Shown here: piece by piece, positions 19,410-28,000 of the stretch
Numbering within the stretch: position 1 is the stretch's first letter
Layout of the letters: the number at the start of each line of letters is the position of its first letter
Source: Mesostigma viride
Taxonomy: Eukaryota; Streptophyta; Mesostigmatophyceae; Mesostigmatales; Mesostigmataceae
Direction: 5' to 3'
Assembly (NCBI GenBank): GCA_009746045.1
Contig: RPFO01000702.1
Coordinates: 1,184,001 to 1,248,000 of the forward strand
Length of the DNA: 64,000 nt
Notes under the pieces: generated by a model
What the model was told of the DNA's origin: nothing
The model's input: the letters and a program-made list of their open reading frames with translations, nothing else
Databases searched by the model: none
Program-made: the position numbers and the translations under genes

Positions 19410-20240
19410 ATGAAAACATTAATATGCAATGTACCTAGCGACCGTCTACAAAATGAATATATAAAAGATTATATTCTAAAACAATATAAAGAAAATAACA
19501 AAATACGAGTGTTATCAGAAGGAGCAGTAAACGACGAGTCAACCAGTGAATATGATTTGTACGACGAATTATCCAAAACTACTTTAGAGTTAGAAAAGGC
19601 AGGAGTAAAAATATTTGGTATCGACGATAGGATCACTACAGTAAAAAGTTCCAATACCACTGCAGAAAGTTTAATTCCTACAAGTTTAAGCAATTTTGCA
19701 AAAATCATTCCCAAAGAACATGATGAATCTGTGTTCAATTATGTAGAAAAAGAAAAATCACCTTGTATCGTAATAGTTTGCGCTTTCCATGTTATTTCTT
19801 GGATTTTTCAAGGTAAACTAAGTGATAAATATGAGGTAATCCTACCAGTACATGATAAAACACTATTTGAATTATTAAGTAACCCTGGAGCAAAAAAGTT
19901 TGGTAGCGAAGAAGAAAATGCAAAAATAATTGGAGAATTATATAAGCAAGTTTTAACTTTGCCTTCTATTAAAGTTATCGATATAGACAAAAACCCCTTG
20001 AAAGAAAAAGAAGAATCAAAAGAACGCTTTAGAGAATTATCATCCACTGAGCAAGAAGAAGAAACAGCAGAAGAAGGGACTAGTATAATTAAATCATCTA
20101 CATGCAGCTTAAGCTCCACTTCTTGTGGAAGCGTCATTTCTTGCGCCAGTAGCAGTATGGTTAGCGTCCCAACCATTTCCAGTAAAATTGTTCCCGAAAT
20201 AAATTTTAGCGGAGAAATTATAGAGGTTCAAGAATTTTAA
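19410..20240 (+). CDS. Hypothetical protein with a Ser/Cys-rich C-terminal tail
   Basis: I do not recognise this 276-residue protein. The ATG at 19410 is preferred over that at 19404 because AAGG stands seven bases before it. The middle contains KSPCIVIVCAFHVISWIFQGKL, a hydrophobic strand/helix followed by basic and charged residues. From about residue 230 an acidic Glu-rich stretch leads to a tail with three Cys and many Ser residues. No signal peptide or membrane helix is convincing. It stands alone between ccmF and an amidase. A secreted effector or a lineage-specific protein is possible, but that is a guess. Confidence 0.65.
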   Translation: MKTLICNVPSDRLQNEYIKDYILKQYKENNKIRVLSEGAVNDESTSEYDLYDELSKTTLELEKAGVKIFGIDDRITTVKSSNTTAESLIPTSLSNFAKIIPKEHDESVFNYVEKEKSPCIVIVCAFHVISWIFQGKLSDKYEVILPVHDKTLFELLSNPGAKKFGSEEENAKIIGELYKQVLTLPSIKVIDIDKNPLKEKEESKERFRELSSTEQEEETAEEGTSIIKSSTCSLSSTSCGSVISCASSSMVSVPTISSKIVPEINFSGEIIEVQEF

Positions 20241-20260
20241 GGAATTGCCTAGAGCTTAAA

Positions 20261-20278
20261 AAGGTAAGATTTTACCTT
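20261..20278 (+). terminator. Possible terminator hairpin after the 276-residue hypothetical gene
   Basis: The arms AAGGTAA and TTACCTT pair perfectly around a four-base loop (GATT), 20 bases after the stop. No T run follows, so factor-independent termination is uncertain. Confidence 0.4.
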
Positions 20279-20536
20279 ACTGACGCTATTAAGTTACCTA
20301 GCCTTTGCTAGTTGTAGTGTGCCTCTCAGATAAATATTGAAGATTTCTTAATAGCTTTTCAAACTAGAAACTATTATGATTAATGTGAATATTAAAGATC
20401 CAGTTAATTTATCCTTGACTGTGATACCCTTTGTGCTTCATATTTCCAAGAAGAGCCAATTTTTTATTCCTCGAATTTACTGAGGTGTAAGTAATAGTTG
20501 GAATTACTAATATTAATATATCTAGAAAGAGGTTTT

Positions 20537-21493
20537 ATGAAAATATCTTATCAATTTATGAGAACAGAGAGGGTAGACTTTGATTCCGATTTTCACATAT
20601 CTGGTTATGAAGATGATCCAGTTGAAAGCAAGGTATGTAGTAAATTTAATGCAAGGAAAAACGGCGGTTACCCTGTTTACATAATCCAGCATCATACGGT
20701 CGCAGATTTCGAGAGAACAGTTAACTTATTTACTGCAAATAAAGGGAACGAAATGTGGAATTGGGGGTCTGCGCATTATGTAATTGATCCAATAGGAAAT
20801 ATAGAGTGTATGGTGGATCCAGCTTATAGAGCTTACCACGGAGGAGTAGGATATTTTACCTCCGGAAGTAAATTCAACCCAAATGGATCTGTGCCCATAA
20901 ATGATATAAATAGCTGGTCAATTGGTATTGAAAATGTCAATGACGGTTATAGCGTTTTCCCAAAAGAACAAATGTATTCTAACATTTTGCTAATGGAAGA
21001 GTTAGTAACAACATTTCCTAGTATAAATACTAAACTTCTACTAGGACACGCAGACTGGGATCCTAGTAGAAAATGTGATCCTAACCCTTACTTTGATTGG
21101 GAATTAGCAGCCCATGCCGGAGAAAAGTTTGAGGAAATACAACATAATTTTGGCGTATACCCTACTATACAATATCAGCCTGATTCTCAGCCAATAATAT
21201 CTGGTTTAAGCAGTGATTCAATTGACCCTATCGAAGTAAGACATGTACAGGAAATTCTTGCAGAAATTGGTTACAATGTTTTCGCTAAGGATAGATCAAA
21301 TGAAGGTATGTATGACTTGCAGACAAAAAATTGTGTAAAAGCATTTAAAAACCATTATATGAATAAATCTGTTGTAGCAGCATTGGAAGATATAAGATTA
21401 TATGAATCATATGATGATCACGATCCTTTTATGGTTAAGGTCACTAATAACACGCTAGATACTATGGGAGAAGTAGCGGATCTATTATCGTAA
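20537..21493 (+). CDS. N-acetylmuramoyl-L-alanine amidase (Amidase_2/AmiD type)
   Basis: The 318-residue product has an Amidase_2/PGRP-like domain with zinc ligands visible in IQHHTVADF and LGHADWDPSRKCDP. In between are the substrate-pocket segments WGSAHYVIDPIGNIECMVD and SIGIENVNDG. The C-terminal part (about residues 215-280) resembles a peptidoglycan-binding domain (VRHVQEILAEIGYNV). No signal peptide is seen. The start at 20537 has AAAGAGG at ideal spacing; an upstream in-frame start at 20498 would add 13 residues. Rickettsia have an AmiD-type amidase of this kind. It would cut the bond between MurNAc and the stem peptide, either in wall turnover or on muropeptides. Confidence 0.88.
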   Translation: MKISYQFMRTERVDFDSDFHISGYEDDPVESKVCSKFNARKNGGYPVYIIQHHTVADFERTVNLFTANKGNEMWNWGSAHYVIDPIGNIECMVDPAYRAYHGGVGYFTSGSKFNPNGSVPINDINSWSIGIENVNDGYSVFPKEQMYSNILLMEELVTTFPSINTKLLLGHADWDPSRKCDPNPYFDWELAAHAGEKFEEIQHNFGVYPTIQYQPDSQPIISGLSSDSIDPIEVRHVQEILAEIGYNVFAKDRSNEGMYDLQTKNCVKAFKNHYMNKSVVAALEDIRLYESYDDHDPFMVKVTNNTLDTMGEVADLLS

Positions 21494-21947
21494 AGATAAC
21501 TTATCTATTTTCCAAATATAGCTGGAAAGCTAACAATGTTGGGGAGATAAAAAGTGAGTTTTACATAGAGGGAACTAGTAAAAGAGCAGCAATTTTTTAT
21601 ATAACCCTCTAAAATTATACTAATAATATCAGTGTTATAGCTATAGATATTACTAATTAAAGAATGCCTCACTCAAGGAATACCCTACCAGTTAAGTTCC
21701 CAAGGATAGAGGATAAAAAGAGCAATCAAATAGCAATATTAGGCAGGTATTGTTTTATAAATCTTAGCCTGATATTCCATAAACTATGTATAATTAATCT
21801 ATACGATTACGCAAATAAAGGGGTTATAAACGTTACTTTTTAGTGAAATTACTTAAAGAAATAAGTTTTAGTGAAAAAACTATAGAGCTTCAGTAATTTT
21901 AAGGAAGAGTCCAAAACTGAAACCAGCCTAATTTGAGACTTTCCCTG
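21494..21947. other. 454-base region without a recognised gene
   Basis: The stretch lies between the amidase and tkt, which end facing each other. The longest open frame is 59 codons at 21664-21843 (+, beginning MPHSRNTLPVKF). It has no good ribosome site and no recognisable motif, so I do not call it. No repeat, strong hairpin or RNA gene is evident. It may be decayed coding DNA. Confidence 0.4.
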
Positions 21948-23942
21948 CTATAGCTCATTAAAACATGGGTGGGTGATAATGCTCTTTACTATTTTCTCTG
22001 GAGTTAAACCAAAATGGTTGTATAAGACTTCTGCGGAAGCAGAAAGGCCGAACTGATCCATACCAAAGAACATTCCATCTACACCAATAATTTTATGCCA
22101 TCCTAAGCTCGATCCAGCTTCGATAGCAACTCTTAGCTTGGCATCAGCAATAAGTTCATTTAGATAATCTCGACTTCTTTGGTCTAAGCTTTCAAAACAT
22201 GGAACAGATACCACTCTTACTGATTTACCATAAGATTTTTCTAATATTTCCTTAGCCTCGAGGCCAATTGATACTTCTGAACCAGAAGCAAAAATAACTA
22301 TACTGATATTTTTATTATCTTTAGCTTCTGAAATAACATATGCACCAAGTGCGCATAAGTTATTTTGTCGCTTGGAACTTAAGCTCAGCTGTTTTAGATT
22401 TTGCCGTGAAAGCGCTAGTATTGAAGGGCCATCATAATGCAAAGCTTCGATATAACATTCAAAAGTCTCCACAAAATCCGCAGGCCGAAAGACTTTTATA
22501 TTTGGCATAGCTCTAAAAGATGCAAGATGTTCTATCGGTTGGTGCGTCGGGCCATCTTCCCCGACACCTATTGAATCATGAGTCATTATATATATAACTT
22601 TAGTTCTCATAATCGCCGCCAGTCTAATTGCAGGCCTCATATAATCCGAAAAAACGAAAAAAGCACCAACTATCGGTAACAACCCTGAAAGGGCTAGGCC
22701 ATTCATAATCGCTGCCATAGCGTGTTCACGAACGCCGTAATGGATAAAGTTACCAGAAAAATCCTGGGCATTTATAGCTTTATTATTTACTCCAAAAACG
22801 TTGTTAGAAAGCGACAGATCAGCTGAGCCACAAATAATTTTATCATTATGCTTAACTAGTTCCTGTAGAATTTTACCAGATGACACTCTAGTTGCTTCCA
22901 TCTGGTTGTTAATCCCAAAACTTTCTAAATTAAGTGATTGATAATTAACCGTGCCTCCCTCCCCCAGATATTCTTTCTCTTTAGGACTTAACTTGGCAAA
23001 TGCTTGCTGCCACTTATCAAAAAGTTCTTCATTTCTTTTACTTGCCTCTTGCCAAACATTAAACAAGCGATCTTCAATTTCGAATGGTGTATTATTAAAA
23101 GAAGTGCTATTTTTTAAATATTCAATTTCGCTACTACCAAGAGGAGAACCGTGAGATTTTTCGCTTCCAGCTTTTAAATTAGTTCCTTTAGCTATAATAG
23201 TTTTACAGGCAATAAAATATGGCTTGTTAGATGCATTTGCCCTGTTGAGAGCTTCAGTTATTTGATCAAAATCATGACCGTTTATTGACTCAGCTTCAAA
23301 TCCAAAAGCCTTAAACTTAGCTAAATGATCTTCAGATACCGTAAGACTTGTACTACCGTCAATAGAGATACCATTATCATCAAAAATCACTATCAAATTA
23401 TCCAACTTTAAATGCCCTGCTAAAGATGCCGCCTCATAGGATATGCCTTCCATTAGGCAACCATCTCCGACTATAGAATATACCTTATAATTGCAAATAT
23501 TTTGTCCAAGGTGGGCTTGATACTTCTTCTGCGCTATAGCCATGCCAACAGAAGTTGCAAATCCCTGACCAAGAGGCCCGGTGGTAGTTTCAATAGCTTC
23601 ATATAAGTGGCTTTCAGGGTGGCCGGCAGCTTTTGAGCCAAAAGACCGAAGGGTTTTTATTTCATTTAATGAGAAATCTTTAAATCCGGCAAGATAATAA
23701 AAAGCATATAGAAGCATTGAGCCATGTCCGGCAGATAGCACTAGCCTATCACGATTAAACCACTTTGGCTGACCTGGATTAAATTTTAAAAATTTAAAAG
23801 CAAGTACAGTCATAACATCTGCCATACCAAGAGGCATACCCGGATGACCTGATTTTGCGGTCTCTATAGCATCAGCTGTTAGAATTCTTATACAGTTACT
23901 AAGTTCTTGTAAAAGTAACTTTTGATTTTTCTCTAACTTCAT
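21948..23942 (-). CDS. tkt: Transketolase
   Basis: The 664-residue enzyme is complete. Thiamine-diphosphate motifs include SGHPGMPLGMADV, GPLGQGF and the GDGCLMEG metal-binding block with a downstream Asn (DDNGIS). The pyrimidine-domain block is GVREHAMAAIMNG, followed by HDSIGVGEDGPTHQPIEHLASF. It moves two-carbon units in the non-oxidative pentose phosphate pathway, feeding ribose for nucleotides and erythrose 4-phosphate. Classical Rickettsia lack this pathway; it has been described for Torix-type relatives. No transaldolase, rpe or rpi gene is adjacent. It is divergent from the membrane protein gene that follows. Confidence 0.96.
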   Translation of the reverse strand: MKLEKNQKLLLQELSNCIRILTADAIETAKSGHPGMPLGMADVMTVLAFKFLKFNPGQPKWFNRDRLVLSAGHGSMLLYAFYYLAGFKDFSLNEIKTLRSFGSKAAGHPESHLYEAIETTTGPLGQGFATSVGMAIAQKKYQAHLGQNICNYKVYSIVGDGCLMEGISYEAASLAGHLKLDNLIVIFDDNGISIDGSTSLTVSEDHLAKFKAFGFEAESINGHDFDQITEALNRANASNKPYFIACKTIIAKGTNLKAGSEKSHGSPLGSSEIEYLKNSTSFNNTPFEIEDRLFNVWQEASKRNEELFDKWQQAFAKLSPKEKEYLGEGGTVNYQSLNLESFGINNQMEATRVSSGKILQELVKHNDKIICGSADLSLSNNVFGVNNKAINAQDFSGNFIHYGVREHAMAAIMNGLALSGLLPIVGAFFVFSDYMRPAIRLAAIMRTKVIYIMTHDSIGVGEDGPTHQPIEHLASFRAMPNIKVFRPADFVETFECYIEALHYDGPSILALSRQNLKQLSLSSKRQNNLCALGAYVISEAKDNKNISIVIFASGSEVSIGLEAKEILEKSYGKSVRVVSVPCFESLDQRSRDYLNELIADAKLRVAIEAGSSLGWHKIIGVDGMFFGMDQFGLSASAEVLYNHFGLTPEKIVKSIITHPCFNEL

Positions 23943-24005
23943 TATATTAATTACGTAACCTCGAATAAGCTAAATCGGGTGCAATTCTAAAATAAAATAT
24001 TTAAT

Positions 24006-24884
24006 ATGACAACCATATTCTCGAAAGTTCCTCACTGGTTTAACACGATATTTCTTCAATTATGGTTATCTATATCTTCCGTCAGCTTTTATCAAAGGGT
24101 TATTTTATCTTATAACGGTTACGGGGTAAAATATATCCTAACTCTTTCTTTTGCTTCTTCGTTATTGTGTAGTATATATATGCTACATTACATAGATAAT
24201 ATAAGACAGTATTTTTCCTACGGTATCATATCCCAAGCCGTTGTTAACTTAGATCATATATTATCTCAATTTCCTGAGCTAAAATATGACGGAACAAAAA
24301 TCTCTCTTGAACAGTCTGAGCCAATATACATAAATAATATATATAACCGGCCCATAGTCGCCATAGATCCAGATAACAAAATACCGGCCTCAAATAAAGC
24401 TAAAATACCTATTTTACTAACAAGTAGAAAAATCTTGTTCTCCTTTGGTGATACACAAAAAAATAATGTAAATAATTTTCAGGTTGATTATAAGCAAATA
24501 TTTGGCAATGAAGAACAAGTTATTACTCAAGCAACAACTAGAGCTTTACTAGAAAAATTTTTCAGCGCAGCTCCAAAAGTTGTTATTTATGGAGTATTTC
24601 CACTTATCGGATTGCTTATTTTTCTCAACACTTTCTTTGAAAAAAGCTTTATTATAGTAATAATATATTTACTTGCACATTTTATGTCCATAAAGTTTTC
24701 TATGAAAATTTGCGCCAGACTTGTAATGTTTGCTAGTGGAGCATTTGTTCTCTTACAACCTATTACTCTGCTTGTAGCCCCTACTTACGGTAATTTTATA
24801 TGGATAATCCAAATTTGGGCAAATTTACTAATGATTCTTGGTATCTTAAAATTTACCAATCACAATTTTTTTAAAAATAACTAG
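24006..24884 (+). CDS. DUF1189-like membrane protein
   Basis: The 292-residue protein has one hydrophobic segment near residues 45-60, a soluble central region (about residues 70-185, with a strand-rich YDGTKISLEQSEPIYINN), and four hydrophobic segments at the C-terminal end. This topology and the NIRQYFSYGIISQAV..LDHILSQFPEL region resemble DUF1189 proteins found in Rickettsia. I do not know a function. It starts 63 bases from the tkt start, on the other strand. Confidence 0.65.
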   Translation: MTTIFSKVPHWFNTIFLQLWLSISSVSFYQRVILSYNGYGVKYILTLSFASSLLCSIYMLHYIDNIRQYFSYGIISQAVVNLDHILSQFPELKYDGTKISLEQSEPIYINNIYNRPIVAIDPDNKIPASNKAKIPILLTSRKILFSFGDTQKNNVNNFQVDYKQIFGNEEQVITQATTRALLEKFFSAAPKVVIYGVFPLIGLLIFLNTFFEKSFIIVIIYLLAHFMSIKFSMKICARLVMFASGAFVLLQPITLLVAPTYGNFIWIIQIWANLLMILGILKFTNHNFFKNN

Positions 24885-24957
24885 CCCTTACCAATAACAT
24901 AATATTCCACACTCTTTACCTAAAAAAAAGTAATTTTATGGCCCTTGTAAGTTTTGT

Positions 24958-24985
24958 TAATATATAATTAACTAATTATATATTA
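24958..24985. repeat. 28-base perfect AT palindrome upstream of the giant repeat protein
   Basis: The arms TAATATATAATTA (24958-24970) and TAATTATATATTA (24973-24985) are exact reverse complements separated by two bases. It sits 45 bases before the start of the large Gly-rich gene and 73 bases after the preceding gene. It could be an operator, a cruciform-prone site or part of a weak terminator. The start codon at 25030 has no visible Shine-Dalgarno sequence, so regulation at this leader is plausible. Confidence 0.6.
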
Positions 24986-25029
24986 GCCTAGTAGCAATAA
25001 GCATAAATTACAAAATAATATTACTATAT

Positions 25030-28000
25030 ATGGCAGAAAAATCAGATGGTAATCCTAAAGATACAGCACTTGGGGAAAGAGAACAATTCGACAGTTTCGA
25101 TAGACTTCAAAAGGTAGACCAGAAAGACCTTAATGTTGACAAATTAAAAGCCACTGATAAAGATTCTGACAGCGAAGAATTACTCTCAACAAAAGATCGT
25201 ACTCATTATACTAATATTAAAGAAGAATCAGGTATCGTTAAGTTTACAAATACCGATTTGCAACTAGATGATAATCGTAAAATAGAAGATGTAGACCTTG
25301 CATCGATTGAAAATTTTACGAAAACAGGGGCTTCTCTTAATAAAAATATGTTATCAAAATCCGGTAATCTCCTTACAGATAATGACTTTAAAAAAACAAC
25401 TGGCACTCAATCCATTGAACAGAACTCAAATACTATAACCGGAGAAGCAAGAATTTCTAGTATCGCTGATAGAGAAGAAGATATTAATCCCCTTCAACCA
25501 TTAAAAACTAATAACGCCGATATTCAAAAAGATCCTTCACCTGAGAAGGATCTAGAAGGTTCTCAAGACAAACAAAATGATGATAGTGATCCTAAGCCAC
25601 TGGTAAGTCAGCAACCCGGTGATAAAACTGGCGGTGGCGGCGATGGTGGAGGAACTGGCGGCGGCGGCGGAGGCACTGGCGGCGGCGGCGGAGGCACTGG
25701 CGGCGATGGTGGAGGAACTGGCGGCGGCGGCGGAGGCACTGGCGGCGATGGCGGAGGTACTGGCGGCGATGGCGGAGGCACTGGCGGCGATGGCGGAGGC
25801 ACTGGCGGCGATGGCGGAGGCACTGGCGGCGATGGCGGAGGCACTGGCGGTGGCGGTGGAGGCACTGGCGGTGGGGGTGGAGGCACTGGCGGTGGGGGTG
25901 GAGGAACTGGCGGTGGCGGTGGAAACAATGGCGACGACCACGACAACGGCCATGGTAACGACGATGACGGAAACGACGATAGCAACCCAGGAAACGGCGG
26001 TGGAGGAACTGGCGGCGGTGGAGGTACTGGCGGTGGCGGTGGAAACAATGGCGACGACCACGACAACGGCCATGGTAACGACGATGACGGAAACGACGAT
26101 AGCAACCCAGGAAACGGCGGTGGTGGAACTGGCGGCGGTGGTGGAACTGGCGGCGGTGGTGGCGGTACTGGCGGTGGTGGTGGAAACAATGGCGACGACC
26201 ACGACAACGGCCATGGTAACGACGATGACGGAAACGACGATAGCAACCCAGGAAACGGCGGTGGAGGCACTGGCGGCGGTGGTGGCGGTACTGGCGGCGG
26301 CGGTGGAAACAATGGCGACGACCACGACAACGGCCATGGTAACGACGATGACGGAAACGACGATAGCAACCCAGGAAACGGCGGTGGAGGCACTGGCGGC
26401 GGTGGAGGCACTGGCGGCGGTGGTGGCGGTACTGGCGGCGGCGGTGGAAACAATGGCGACGACCACGACAACGGCCATGGTAACGACGATGACGGAAACG
26501 ACGATAGCAACCCAGGAAACGGCGGTGGAAGCACTGGCGGCGATGGCGGAGGCACTGGCGGTGGCGGTGGAAACAATGGCGACGACCACAACAACGGCCA
26601 TGGTAACGACGATGACGGAAACGACGATAGCAACCCAGGAAACGGCGGTGGAAGCACTGGCGGCGATGGCGGAGGCACTGGCGGTGGCGGTGGAAACAAT
26701 GGCGACGACCACGACAACGGCCATGGTAACGACGATGACGGAAACGACGATAGCAACCCAGGAAACGGCGGTGGAAGCACTGGCGGCGATGGCGGAGGCA
26801 CTGGCGGTGGCGGTGGAAACAATGGCGACGACCACGACAACGGCCATGGTAACGACGATGACGGAAACGACGATAGCAACCCAGGAAACGGCGGTGGAAG
26901 CACTGGCGGCGATGGCGGAGGCACTGGCGGTGGCGGTGGAAACAATGGCGACGACCACGACAACGGCCATGGTAACGACGATGACGGAAACGACGATAGC
27001 AACCCAGGAAACGGCGGTGGAAGCACTGGCGGCGGTGGTGGAACTGGCGGCGGTGGTGGCGGTACTGGCGGTGGTGGTGGAAACAATGGCGACGACCACG
27101 ACAACGGCCATGGTAACGACGATGACGGAAACGACGATAGCAACCCAGGAAACGGCGGTGGAGGCACTGGCGGCGGTGGTGGCGGTACTGGCGGCGGCGG
27201 TGGAAACAATGGCGACGACCACGACAACGGCCATGGTAACGACGATGACGGAAACGACGATAGCAACCCAGGAAACGGCGGTGGAGGCACTGGCGGCGGT
27301 GGAAACAATGGCGACGACCACGACAACGGCCATGGTAACGACGATGACGGAAACGACGATAGCAACCCAGGAAACGGCGGTGGAGGCACTGGCGGCGGTG
27401 GAGGCACTGGCGGCGGTGGTGGCGGTACTGGCGGCGGCGGTGGAAACAATGGCGACGACCACGACAACGGCCATGGTAACGACGATGACGGAAACGACGA
27501 TAGCAACCCAGGAAACGGCGGTGGAAGCACTGGCGGCGATGGCGGAGGCACTGGCGGTGGCGGTGGAAACAATGGCGACGACCACGACAACGGCCATGGT
27601 AACGACGATGACGGAAACGACGATAGCAACCCAGGAAACGGCGGTGGAAGCACTGGCGGCGATGGCGGAGGCACTGGCGGTGGCGGTGGAAACAATGGCG
27701 ACGACCACGACAACGGCCATGGTAACGACGATGACGGAAACGACGATAGCAACCCAGGAAACGGCGGTGGAAGCACTGGCGGCGATGGCGGAGGCACTGG
27801 CGGTGGCGGTGGAAACAATGGCGACGACCACGACAACGGCCATGGTAACGACGATGACGGAAACGACGATAGCAACCCAGGAAACGGCGGTGGAAGCACT
27901 GGCGGCGATGGCGGAGGCACTGGCGGTGGCGGTGGAAACAATGGCGACGACCACGACAACGGCCATGGTAACGACGATGACGGAAACGACGATAGCAACC

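Noticed and set aside
19808-20176. 122-codon frame opposite the Ser/Cys-tail gene
   Set aside because: Antisense of a better frame with a ribosome site; composition is that of a mirror of Ser/Glu codons.
21664-21843. 59-codon frame between the amidase and tkt
   Set aside because: It has no ribosome site, no known motif and lies in a spacer between convergent genes.
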